Shown: positions 34,435-42,238 of the stretch, piece by piece
Layout of the letters: every line of letters starts with the position of its first letter
Numbering within the stretch: position 1 is the first letter of the stretch
NCBI GenBank assembly: GCA_036501485.1
Contig: DASYAG010000091.1
Coordinates: 1 to 54,878, forward strand
Reading direction: 5' to 3'
DNA from: PALSA-607 sp036501485
GTDB lineage: Bacteria > Actinomycetota > Actinomycetes > Acidothermales > Acidothermaceae
Length of the DNA: 54,878 nt
Notes under the pieces: model-generated
Database searches by the model: none
Seen by the model: only the letters and a program-made list of their open reading frames with translations
Told to the model about the DNA's origin: nothing
Program-made: the position numbers and the translations under genes

Positions 34435-35505
34435 CTAAACCGGCACGAGTCCCCCGACGCGGTTGCGGCCAAGTTGCTTAGCGCGGCTGAGAGCCTCGTC
34501 GGCCTCTTTGATAACGGCGCTTGCTGATCGCGGGTGTTCGGCGTCCATCACGGCGACGCCACCACTGATGGTGAGGAACTCTCCGGAATCTCCGGCTTGT
34601 CGAACTGCAAGTCGCTCGACAGCATTGCGCATTCGCTCGACGGCCTGGATTCCGTTGGCGATCGACTGTTCGGGGAAAATGCAGAGGAACTCTTCGCCGC
34701 CATAGCGGTAGATCGCATCGCCGCCACGGGCCTCGGCTTTGAGCTGTAATGCCACCGCCTGCAGTATTCGATCGCCTGCGAGATGGCCGAAGGAGTCGTT
34801 GTAGGACTTGAAACGATCGATGTCGACCAGCGCGATGCAGTAACGATGCCGGTAACGGGTAACCCGCGCTTCGAGAAACTCGAGGTCCTCCTCGAGCGCC
34901 CGCCTGTTGCCCAAACGAGTCAGCTGGTCACGCCGGGAGATGGCGTTGAGACCATGATGAAGTTCATCCAAAGCGACCCGGTTGTGGGCCAGCTGGACGT
35001 GTAGTGCGATCAGCCTGGTGGCGGCGATCAAGCGGACCTGCAGGTCGTCAGGATTGAGCGGCTTCAGTAGATAGTCGTCGGCGCCGGCCGTCATACCTTC
35101 AAGGATTTCGCTGAGCAGGCGATGGCCGCTCATGATGATGAAGTAGACGTATCTGCTCGCGTCGTGCTCGCGTATTTTGCGACAAAGATCCGGGCCGGTG
35201 AGGCCCGGCATCATCAAGTCGCTGATGACGACATCAGGCAACTGCGACTGGAAAGCGCGCCAGGCCTGCTCGCCGTCGGAGACGGTGTGACATTCGTGGC
35301 CGAGGTTGCGCAAGGCCGACTTCACGATCAATCTCGAGCTCGCATCGTCGTCCGCCACGAGGATTCTCACAAACGGCGGGGCTCCTTCCGCGCAATCGCT
35401 GCCCTCGGGCGGCGTGTTGCCGCTCTCCAACAGAGCCGCCTGTAGTCCAGTATGCGGTATTTCATGACAATTCGGACAAGATTTCGGCGCTCCATGCTCC
35501 GACAC
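34435..35505 (-). CDS. Response regulator-diguanylate cyclase (PleD-like)
   Basis: 356 residues. Receiver domain at about 46-165 with acidic residues in VADDDAS, phospho-acceptor Asp96 in VISDLMMPG and Lys in DYLLKPLNP; GGDEF domain at about 190-352 with intact GGEEF and an RGGD inhibitory site exactly five residues before it, so an active, feedback-controlled c-di-GMP synthase is expected. The first 45 residues include CPNCHE and another Cys, which could bind metal or be a mis-set start: GTG at 35370 would begin at the receiver and has AAGGAG 11 bases upstream. No partner kinase adjacent. Divergent from prpD. Confidence 0.92.
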   Translation of the reverse strand: MSEHGAPKSCPNCHEIPHTGLQAALLESGNTPPEGSDCAEGAPPFVRILVADDDASSRLIVKSALRNLGHECHTVSDGEQAWRAFQSQLPDVVISDLMMPGLTGPDLCRKIREHDASRYVYFIIMSGHRLLSEILEGMTAGADDYLLKPLNPDDLQVRLIAATRLIALHVQLAHNRVALDELHHGLNAISRRDQLTRLGNRRALEEDLEFLEARVTRYRHRYCIALVDIDRFKSYNDSFGHLAGDRILQAVALQLKAEARGGDAIYRYGGEEFLCIFPEQSIANGIQAVERMRNAVERLAVRQAGDSGEFLTISGGVAVMDAEHPRSASAVIKEADEALSRAKQLGRNRVGGLVPV

Positions 35506-35582
35506 ACCCCGACCAGGGGGTGAATGAGGCTGGGATACGGTCGAGCGATGAATCCAAGGCGCCGATCGAGGGGTTCAGAGTC

Positions 35583-37088
35583 GTGATTGACCGCGTGGTT
35601 GAGGTTCAGCCTGCCGGCCGGCGCCTTGGTCGGGAGGACCAGCTGGCGTGGTGGCTCGCGGAGGTAGCGAGCGACCCAGTCGAGGTCGACGACGACGTGG
35701 CCGAAATGATCGCGAATCGGGTCATCGACAACGCCGGTGTGGCGATGGCGTCGCTGCGCCGGACGCCGGTTGTGAACGCGCGCGAACAGGCGCTGGCTCA
35801 TCTGGCTTCTCCGGGTTCGACGGTGTTCGGTTCGCCCGAGGCAACGCGCGCCTCGTGTGAGTGGGCCGCGTGGGCGAACGCCGTCGCGGTACGTGAGCTT
35901 GATTTCCATGACACGTTTTTGGCCGCCGAGTATTCGCACCCGGGCGACAACATTCCGCCGCTTGTTGCGGTCGCACAGCATCGCGGGTTATCTGGTCGCG
36001 ATTTGATCCGCGGGTTAGCGGCTGCGTATGAGGTGCAGATCGATTTGGCCACAGGCATTTCGCTGCACGAGCACAAGATCGATCACGTGGCACATCTCGG
36101 ACCGTCTGTTGCTGCTGGCATCGGCGCGATGATGGGCCTGTCGACGGAGGTCATCTACCAGGCCATCGGGCAGGCGCTTCATACGACGACGGCTACTCGG
36201 CAGTCGCGTAAGGGTGAGATTTCCAGCTGGAAAGCCTATGCGCCAGCGTTTGCGAGCAAGGCGGCGATCGAAGCCATTGATCGGGCGATGCGAGGCGAGG
36301 GATCGCCGTCCCCGATTTATGAAGGCACTGATGGTGTCATCGCACAGTTGCTCGACGGCCCGAACGCGCATTACGTGGTGCCGTTGCCGGCGAAGGGTGA
36401 GTCGAAGCGCGCGATCCTGTCGTCGTATACCAAGGAGTACTCGGCGGAGTATCAGAGTCAGGCGCTGATCGATCTTGCACGGCACTTGCGCAGCCAGATC
36501 AGCGATTTGACGCAGATCCGTTCGATCCAGATCCATACGAGCCATCACACGCACTACGTCATCGGCACCGGTGCAAATGATCCGCAGAAGATGGATCCGC
36601 AGGCGAGCAGAGAGACCCTCGACCACTCGATCATGTACATCTTCGCGGTCGCGCTCGAGGACGGCAGCTGGCATCAGGAAGCGTCATACGCTCGCGACAG
36701 GGCGACGCGGCCCAGCACGGTCGCGCTGTGGCACAAAATCACCACAGTCGAGGATCCGGAGTGGACTCGGCGCTACCACGCTCATGACCAGTCGGAAAAG
36801 GCTTTCGGTGGCCGGGTCGTCATCACGATGGACGACGGATCTGTCGTTGAGGGGTCACTCGCGGTCGCCGACGCGCATCCGCTGGGTGCTCGTCCTTTTG
36901 CGCGCCAGCAGTACATCGCAAAGTTCGCGTCGTTGGCCGACGGCATTGTGGCGGACGCCGATCAGCGGGCCTTCCTTGACACCGTGCAGCGATTGCCAGA
37001 GCTTGGTTCGGCCGACCTGGTCGGCTTGTTTCCGCGAGTGCCGTCGGCTTACCTTGCAGATCTCAGACCGGCGAGGGGATTGTTTTGA
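35583..37088 (+). CDS. prpD: 2-methylcitrate dehydratase
   Basis: 501-residue MmgE/PrpD-family dehydratase, iron-sulfur independent, that converts 2-methylcitrate toward 2-methyl-cis-aconitate in propionate catabolism. Seen: REDQLAWWLAEVASDPVEVDDDVAEM-type opening, VRELDFHDTFLA, HPGDNIPPLVAVAQ, and the basic-residue rich ATRQSRKGEISSWKAYAP. GTG at 35583 is chosen by length and by the typical short N-terminus; GTG at 35520 is also in frame. First of three co-directional prp genes; overlaps prpB by 4 bases. Confidence 0.94.
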   Translation: MIDRVVEVQPAGRRLGREDQLAWWLAEVASDPVEVDDDVAEMIANRVIDNAGVAMASLRRTPVVNAREQALAHLASPGSTVFGSPEATRASCEWAAWANAVAVRELDFHDTFLAAEYSHPGDNIPPLVAVAQHRGLSGRDLIRGLAAAYEVQIDLATGISLHEHKIDHVAHLGPSVAAGIGAMMGLSTEVIYQAIGQALHTTTATRQSRKGEISSWKAYAPAFASKAAIEAIDRAMRGEGSPSPIYEGTDGVIAQLLDGPNAHYVVPLPAKGESKRAILSSYTKEYSAEYQSQALIDLARHLRSQISDLTQIRSIQIHTSHHTHYVIGTGANDPQKMDPQASRETLDHSIMYIFAVALEDGSWHQEASYARDRATRPSTVALWHKITTVEDPEWTRRYHAHDQSEKAFGGRVVITMDDGSVVEGSLAVADAHPLGARPFARQQYIAKFASLADGIVADADQRAFLDTVQRLPELGSADLVGLFPRVPSAYLADLRPARGLF

Positions 37089-37981
37089 CTATTGCTCCGA
37101 GCACGTCGGCCGCCGATCGACGCGCTCGCTTTCGAGAGCTCCTCGCCAGTGGGCGTTTGTTGAGGTTTCCGGGCGCGATCAGTCCGCTGACCGCGGTGTT
37201 GATCGAGGAGCTCGGCTTCGACGGCGTCTATGTGTCTGGCGCTGCACTTTCCGCCGATCTTGCGCTGCCCGACATCGGGCTGACCACGTTGAGCGAGGTC
37301 GCCAACCGGGGCGAGCAAATCGCCCGGGCCACCGATCTGCCGACTCTCATCGATGCCGACACCGGCTTCGGCGAGCCGATGAATGTCGCGCGCACGGTGG
37401 AAATACTGGAAGACCGCGGGCTGGCAGGTTGTCACCTGGAGGACCAGGTCAACCCCAAGCGGTGCGGGCATCTTGACGGCAAGACGGTTGTCCCTATGCA
37501 GGAGATGGTTCGCCGGGTCAAGGCGGCGACGTCGGCGCGGCGCGACTCGAACTTCGTCGTGTGTGCGCGAACCGACGCTCGGGGGATCGATGGGCTCGAC
37601 GCGGCTATTGAGCGCGCGAAATCCTACGTCGATGCCGGCGCGGACATGATCTTCCCGGAGGCACTCGCCGATGAAGCCGAGTTCGCCGCCTTCCGCGCCG
37701 CGATCGACGTGCCGCTACTCGCGAACATGACCGAGTTCGGCAAGTCGAAGTTGCTGACCGCCTCGACCCTTGAATCGCTCGGCATCAACGTGGTGATCTA
37801 CCCCGTCACGTTGCTGCGGCTCGCGATGGGCGCGATCGAAGATGGCCTGCGAACTATTCTGCGCGAGGGCACTCAGGAGTCCCTTGTCGACAAGATGCAG
37901 ACGCGCAGCCGCCTGTACGAACTTGTGCACTACGACGACTATGCGGCGTTCGATGCCGACATCGTCAACTTCCGTCCCTGA
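37085..37981 (+). CDS. prpB: Methylisocitrate lyase
   Basis: 298-residue isocitrate lyase-superfamily enzyme that splits 2-methylisocitrate into pyruvate and succinate. Catalytic KRCGH motif (in NPKRCGHLDGK) with the general-acid Cys, and Mg ligands in DADTGFGEP and HLEDQ. The start is TTG overlapping the prpD stop (TTGA), giving MTIAPSTSAADRR; strong coupling explains the weak start codon. Length normal. Confidence 0.95.
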   Translation: MTIAPSTSAADRRARFRELLASGRLLRFPGAISPLTAVLIEELGFDGVYVSGAALSADLALPDIGLTTLSEVANRGEQIARATDLPTLIDADTGFGEPMNVARTVEILEDRGLAGCHLEDQVNPKRCGHLDGKTVVPMQEMVRRVKAATSARRDSNFVVCARTDARGIDGLDAAIERAKSYVDAGADMIFPEALADEAEFAAFRAAIDVPLLANMTEFGKSKLLTASTLESLGINVVIYPVTLLRLAMGAIEDGLRTILREGTQESLVDKMQTRSRLYELVHYDDYAAFDADIVNFRP

Positions 37982-38011
37982 GCGTGCCTGACCAACGAGT
38001 GGGAGCAAGTC

Positions 38012-39136
38012 GTGCCTGAAGTCGATCCCGAGGTACACAAGGGTCTTGCCGGTGTCGTCGTCGACGTCACCGCTGTGTCGATGGTCAACGCCGAGACGAA
38101 CTCGTTGACCTATCGTGGCTACCCCGTTCAGGAGCTCGCAGCCTCGTGCAGTTTTGAAGAGGTCGCTTACCTGATCTGGCACGGCGAGTTGCCGAGCGAC
38201 GCACAGTTGGATGAGTTCACTCGCGCCGAGCGCGCGTTGCGTGTCGTGGATCCCACCGTCTTCGAAGTTTTGTCCGCACTGCCCGTCGATTGCCACCCGA
38301 TGGACGTGCTGCGCACCGCAGTCAGCGTCATCGGTGCGTCCGATCTGACGTTCGCAGACGCCAGCGCGGCCGCGAACCTCGACCGATCCCTGAGTTTGAT
38401 GGCGAAGCTGCCGAGCATCGTCGCGTTCGACCAACGGCGCCGACATGGCCAAAAGCCGCTCGCCCCTGACCTGGAACTCAGCTTCGCGGCCAACTTCCTG
38501 CGCATGTGTTTCGGCGACGTGCCCGAACCAGAAATCGTGGCAGCCTTCGAAGTCTCACTGATCCTCTATGCCGAGCACGGCTTCAACGCCTCGACCTTCA
38601 CTGCGCGCGTGGTCACCTCGACCATGTCCGACCTGTACAGCGCCGTTACCGCAGCGATCGGCGCATTGAAGGGCCCGCTACACGGCGGCGCGAACGAAGC
38701 CGTCATGTACATGCTGCTCGAGATCGAGGAGCCAACCAAGGCCGCGCAGTGGATCCACGACGCGCTCGCCCGCAAAGCGAAGATCATGGGCTTTGGCCAC
38801 CGCGTCTACAAGCACGGTGACTCCCGCGTGCCGACTATGGCGAAATCGCTGGAGAAGGTCGCGGCCCTGAAGAATGCCGACAAACTGATGGCGCTCTACA
38901 CCGAAACTCAAGCAGCGATGCTCGCCGAGAAAGACATCTACCCCAACCTCGACTTCCCGACCGGCCCGGCGTACTACCTGATGGGTTTCGACATCCCAGT
39001 CTTCACACCACTGTTCGTACTGAGCCGCATCACCGGCTGGACAGCCCACATCATTGAGCAGCAGAACTCGAACTCACTCATCAGGCCGTTGAGCAAGTAC
39101 GTCGGCCCTGAGCAACGATTGGTGCCGCTCCACTAA
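38012..39136 (+). CDS. prpC: 2-methylcitrate synthase
   Basis: 374-residue short-type citrate synthase-family enzyme joining propionyl-CoA and oxaloacetate. Catalytic His/His/Asp are in GPLHGGANE, MGFGHRVYKHGD and YYLMGFDIPVFTP. The short length and clustering with prpD and prpB favour methylcitrate synthase over citrate synthase. GTG start at 38012 with GGGAG about ten bases before it; 30 bases after prpB. Confidence 0.95.
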   Translation: MPEVDPEVHKGLAGVVVDVTAVSMVNAETNSLTYRGYPVQELAASCSFEEVAYLIWHGELPSDAQLDEFTRAERALRVVDPTVFEVLSALPVDCHPMDVLRTAVSVIGASDLTFADASAAANLDRSLSLMAKLPSIVAFDQRRRHGQKPLAPDLELSFAANFLRMCFGDVPEPEIVAAFEVSLILYAEHGFNASTFTARVVTSTMSDLYSAVTAAIGALKGPLHGGANEAVMYMLLEIEEPTKAAQWIHDALARKAKIMGFGHRVYKHGDSRVPTMAKSLEKVAALKNADKLMALYTETQAAMLAEKDIYPNLDFPTGPAYYLMGFDIPVFTPLFVLSRITGWTAHIIEQQNSNSLIRPLSKYVGPEQRLVPLH

Positions 39137-39336
39137 GCGTGCTCGGGCACTGATTGTCTGGCATCGTGTGCGCGTGCGCAGCATCTGTGTCTGGCGCCAA
39201 TGCTCACCACATCGGGCATCTTCGCGAACCGCGAGCGTTTCGGCCGCGGGTTTCTTGATCCTTGGCCTCATCCTTGGTCGCGGCCGAACGGGGAAGGCGT
39301 AGACACGAGAGCCTGCGATCTGCAGTATTCGTCCCC

Positions 39337-40362
39337 GTGCGCCTCAACGAATTTCCCAGGTACGAACTGAGCTTCGGCCCGAGCCCGGTCCATCCGCTCA
39401 AACGGCTGTCGCAGCACCTCGGCGGTGCCCAAATCTGGGCCAAGCGCGAGGACGTCAGCAGCGGTCTCGCCTACGGCGGCAACAAGATTCGCAAACTGGA
39501 GTACATCGTCCCCGACGTGCTCGCGTCTGGCGCCGACACCCTCGTCTCGATCGGCGGGTACCAGTCCAACCACACCCGGCAGGTTGCGGCCGTCGCCGCA
39601 CACCTCGGGCTGAAATGCCGCCTCGTCCAGGAGAAGTGGGTCCCGTGGGACGACCCGGTCAACGACAAGGTCGGAAACATCTTGCTGTCGCGCATGATGG
39701 GCGCCGACTCTCGTCTGAATCCGGCCGGTTTCGACATCGGCATCCGCGACTCGTGGCGCGAAACGCTCGCCGAGGTTGAGGCTGAAGGCGGCGTGCCGTA
39801 TGCCATCCCCGCGGGCGCGAGCGAGCACCGTCTCGGGGGATTGGGCTTTGCGAACTGGGCGTTCGAGGTAGCTGCGCAGGAGAAGACCCTCGGCGTCCAC
39901 TTCGACACGATCGTGGTGTGCACCGTTACCGGCTCGACGCACGCAGGCATGATCGCTGGCTTTGCGGCGCTGGAGGCTGAGACCGGTGTGAAGCGACGTG
40001 TCGTTGGCATTGATGCCTCGGCGACGTTGGAGAAGACCCGCGATCAGGTCAGGCGGATCGCTTCACACACCGCAGAACTCATCGAGCTCGGCCGCGACTT
40101 GCGCGATGACGAGACGATCGTGCTCAAGGGTTGGGCAGGAGAGGTGTACGGCATTCCGGTCGACTCGACGATGGAGGCCATAAAGCTCGGTGCCCAGCTC
40201 GAGGCCATGATCACCGACCCCGTCTACGAAGGTAAGTCGCTGGCCGGCCTCATTGATCTGGTCAAGGAGCGGGAGATCTCCAAGGACTCGACCGTGCTCT
40301 ACGCACACCTAGGCGGCCAGCCCGCGATCAATGCCTATTACAAGTTGTGGGAACCGACCTGA
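39337..40362 (+). CDS. acdS: 1-aminocyclopropane-1-carboxylate deaminase
   Basis: 341-residue PLP enzyme of the tryptophan-synthase-beta fold that opens the ring of ACC, the plant ethylene precursor, to 2-oxobutyrate and ammonia. PLP Lys50 in GGNKIRK; Ser77 in YQSNHTRQ; and the residues that separate true ACC deaminases from D-cysteine desulfhydrases are all of the ACC type: Tyr271, Tyr297-Glu298 in DPVYEGKS and Leu325 in YAHLGG (equivalents of Tyr268, Tyr294-Glu295, Leu322 in the Pseudomonas enzyme). GTG at 39337 gives the canonical LNEFPRYEL opening. 200 bases after prpC on the same strand; no AcdR-type regulator beside it. Confidence 0.92.
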   Translation: MRLNEFPRYELSFGPSPVHPLKRLSQHLGGAQIWAKREDVSSGLAYGGNKIRKLEYIVPDVLASGADTLVSIGGYQSNHTRQVAAVAAHLGLKCRLVQEKWVPWDDPVNDKVGNILLSRMMGADSRLNPAGFDIGIRDSWRETLAEVEAEGGVPYAIPAGASEHRLGGLGFANWAFEVAAQEKTLGVHFDTIVVCTVTGSTHAGMIAGFAALEAETGVKRRVVGIDASATLEKTRDQVRRIASHTAELIELGRDLRDDETIVLKGWAGEVYGIPVDSTMEAIKLGAQLEAMITDPVYEGKSLAGLIDLVKEREISKDSTVLYAHLGGQPAINAYYKLWEPT

Positions 40363-40376
40363 GCTGGGAGTTGGGG

Positions 40377-40447
40377 AGCGGGTGACCGGGATCGAACCGG
40401 CATGGCCAGCTTGGAAGGCTGGGGCTCTGCCATTGAGCTACACCCGC
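40377..40447 (-). tRNA. tRNA-Gly(TCC)
   Basis: 71-nt cloverleaf on the reverse strand. Acceptor arms GCGGGTG (40441-40447) and CACCCGC (40378-40384) pair fully; anticodon stem CCAGC/GCTGG around loop CTTCCAA gives anticodon TCC; T arm CCGG-TTCGATC-CCGG. Discriminator T, CCA not encoded. Transcribed away from tRNA-Pro; its 5' leader contains repeats of its own 5' end. Confidence 0.95.
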
Positions 40448-40506
40448 GTAACAGAGCTACACCCGCGTAAACGGAGCTACACCCGCGTAACAGAGCTACA
40501 CCCGCG
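40435..40506. repeat. Four copies of the tRNA-Gly 5' end, period 19-20 bp
   Basis: GAGCTACACCCGCG occurs at 40435, 40454, 40474 and 40493. The first is the 5' end of tRNA-Gly itself (reverse strand CGCGGGTGTAGCTC); the other three lie in its leader, separated by TAACA, TAAACG and TAACA. Confidence 0.95.
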
Positions 40507-40527
40507 AGCGGATCGACCGCGGGCGCC

Positions 40528-40533
40528 TAGACT
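40528..40533 (+). promoter_or_regulatory. Candidate -10 element for tRNA-Pro
   Basis: TAGACT ends 14 bases before the mature tRNA-Pro 5' end and fits the TAnnnT actinobacterial -10 pattern. No good -35 was seen at the usual distance. Confidence 0.35.
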
Positions 40534-40538
40534 ACCGG

Positions 40539-40558
40539 GCTACGCCCCGGGGCGTAGC
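40539..40558. other. Perfect 20-bp palindrome overlapping tRNA-Pro 5' end
   Basis: GCTACGCCCC followed directly by GGGGCGTAGC, symmetric at every position. The right half from 40548 on is the tRNA-Pro acceptor 5' strand and the base after it; the left half is leader. Confidence 0.9.
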
Positions 40559-40620
40559 GTAGTGGCTAGCGCGCCTGCTTTGGGAGCAGGAGATCGGGAG
40601 TTCGAATCTCCCCGCCCCGA
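40548..40620 (+). tRNA. tRNA-Pro(TGG)
   Basis: 73-nt cloverleaf. Acceptor CGGGGCG (40548-40554) pairs with CGCCCCG (40613-40619); anticodon stem CCTGC/GCAGG around TTTGGGA gives anticodon TGG; T arm CGGGAG-TTCGAAT-CTCCCCG. Discriminator A, CCA not encoded. Lies upstream of tig, an arrangement common in actinobacteria. Confidence 0.95.
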
Positions 40621-40698
40621 CTGGTACCGCCTCATCCTTCGGTAGCCTCGTCGTCCGCCCTTATTTTCCGACCGTCACTGCCCAGGGAGCTGCTGTCC

Positions 40699-42033
40699 GT
40701 GAAGAGCGAAGTCGAGACCCTGAGTCCGACCAGGGTCAAGCTCACCGTCGAGGTGCCTTTCGAGGAGCTGACGCCGAGCGTCGATGCTGCTTACCGCAAG
40801 GTCGCGGGACAGATCCGGATCCCGGGTTTTCGTCCCGGCAAGGTTCCCGCGCGCATCGTCGACCAGCGAATCGGTCGCGACGTCGTGCTTGACGAGGCGG
40901 TCAACGATGCGATCCCTCAGTTCTACGGACAGGCCGTCGAGGCGGCGGACGTCCGGGTGCTCAGCCAGCCCGAGATCGAAGTCATCAGCTTCACGGACGG
41001 CGAGCAGCTGACGTTTACGGCGGAGGTCGACGTCCGGCCGGCTATTGAACTACCCGAACTCACGCAGCTGCCGATCACCGTTGACGACGTCGAGGTCACG
41101 GACGCGGACGTCGATGAGCAGGTGAAGGCGCTCGCCGACCGCTTCGGAACGCTGACCTCGGTCGAGCGACCGGTCGAAGCTGGCGACTTCGTCAGCATTG
41201 ACCTGAGCCTCAGTGCCGACGGCGAACCCATCGAAGACGGCACCGCCACCGGCCTGTCGTACGAGGTCGGCAGCGAGGGGTTGGTCGAGGGCCTCGACTC
41301 GGCGCTGCTGGGTCTGTCGGCGGGGGAGTCAGCCGAGTTCGACACCGCACTGGGTGGTCCACTGGCCGCCGCCAAGGGGCGCGCGTCTGTCACGGTCCGC
41401 AGCGTGCGGACCAAGCAGTTGCCGACCCTCGACGACACCTTCGCCCAGGAAGCCAGCGAGTTCGACACCCTCGACGAACTGCGCGGTGACTTGCGGACCC
41501 GGCTCGAGCGAGTGAAGAGGCTCGAGCAGGGCATGCAGGCCCGCGACAACGTTCTTGAGGCACTGCTCGGCAAGGTCGAGATCCCACTGCCGGAGCGCAC
41601 AGTCGAAGACGAGATCCGCAACCGCCGCGACTCACTCGAGCAGCAATTGGCCGCAAATGGGCTCGACCTCGATGCCTATCTGAGGTCGCAGGACGAGTCG
41701 CTGGAGGCTCACGAGGCCCATACCAAGGTCGATGTCGAACGCGACCTGCGGGCCCAGTTCGTGCTTGACGCGGTCGTCGTGAAGGAGGAGCTCGGCATCG
41801 AAGAGGCCGAGTTGACCGAATACATCGTCCGCCGCGCCTCGCGGGCTGGCGTTAGTCCCGACGATTACGCCCAGCAGCTGGTGCGCAGCGGGACGGTTCC
41901 GCTCGCTGTCGCCGACGTGTTGCGAGGCAAGGCGCTCGCTTACGTTCTCGAGAATGCGGTCGTCACCGACGCGTCCGGGCGGACCGTCGACCTGAATCGT
42001 CTCGAGCAGGACGTCGCCGCCGGGTCTGCGTGA
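40699..42033 (+). CDS. tig: Trigger factor
   Basis: 444-residue ribosome-associated chaperone and peptidyl-prolyl isomerase. N-terminal ribosome-binding domain with the signature GFRPGKVPARIV at residues about 44-55; FKBP-type PPIase domain at about 150-240 (GDFVSIDLSLSADG, GSEGLVEGLDSALLGL); C-terminal chaperone arms to about 430. GTG start at 40699. Followed by the clpP1-clpP2 operon as in most actinobacteria. Confidence 0.96.
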   Translation: MKSEVETLSPTRVKLTVEVPFEELTPSVDAAYRKVAGQIRIPGFRPGKVPARIVDQRIGRDVVLDEAVNDAIPQFYGQAVEAADVRVLSQPEIEVISFTDGEQLTFTAEVDVRPAIELPELTQLPITVDDVEVTDADVDEQVKALADRFGTLTSVERPVEAGDFVSIDLSLSADGEPIEDGTATGLSYEVGSEGLVEGLDSALLGLSAGESAEFDTALGGPLAAAKGRASVTVRSVRTKQLPTLDDTFAQEASEFDTLDELRGDLRTRLERVKRLEQGMQARDNVLEALLGKVEIPLPERTVEDEIRNRRDSLEQQLAANGLDLDAYLRSQDESLEAHEAHTKVDVERDLRAQFVLDAVVVKEELGIEEAELTEYIVRRASRAGVSPDDYAQQLVRSGTVPLAVADVLRGKALAYVLENAVVTDASGRTVDLNRLEQDVAAGSA

Positions 42034-42083
42034 CCGAGGTAACGGCGCGCCTGGCAGGTATTGGCCGAGGTGTCACGGGGGTG

Positions 42084-42097
42084 CGCCTACAGCGAAC
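42084..42097. promoter_or_regulatory. ClgR-type activator box upstream of clpP1-clpP2
   Basis: CGCCTACAGCGAAC; on the reverse strand GTTCGC-n5-GCG, an exact fit to the published core of the ClgR (clp gene regulator) site. It lies about 155 bases before the clpP1 start. A TAGGGT at 42136-42141 could be the -10, placing the box near -59. Confidence 0.7.
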
Positions 42098-42238
42098 AGT
42101 GCGCGAGAGTGTCCCGCTGAACACGATTGGCCGGTTAGGGTCGGATCGTTGGCTCCCGATAACTCCAGTAGGCACGTCGCACGTGCGTTGCAGTGCTCAG
42201 GCGTACGTCCGACCAGCGAAGACGAGCAGGTGAAGAAC

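Noticed and set aside
22424..40447. Integrative element with defined ends
   Set aside because: No integrase, excisionase or matching direct repeats could be identified by eye, so only an accessory block is claimed.
40435..40506. CRISPR array or tRNA pseudogenes
   Set aside because: Spacers are only 5-6 bases long and nearly identical, and each copy covers 14 bases of the tRNA, so it is neither an array nor a set of tRNA remnants with structure.
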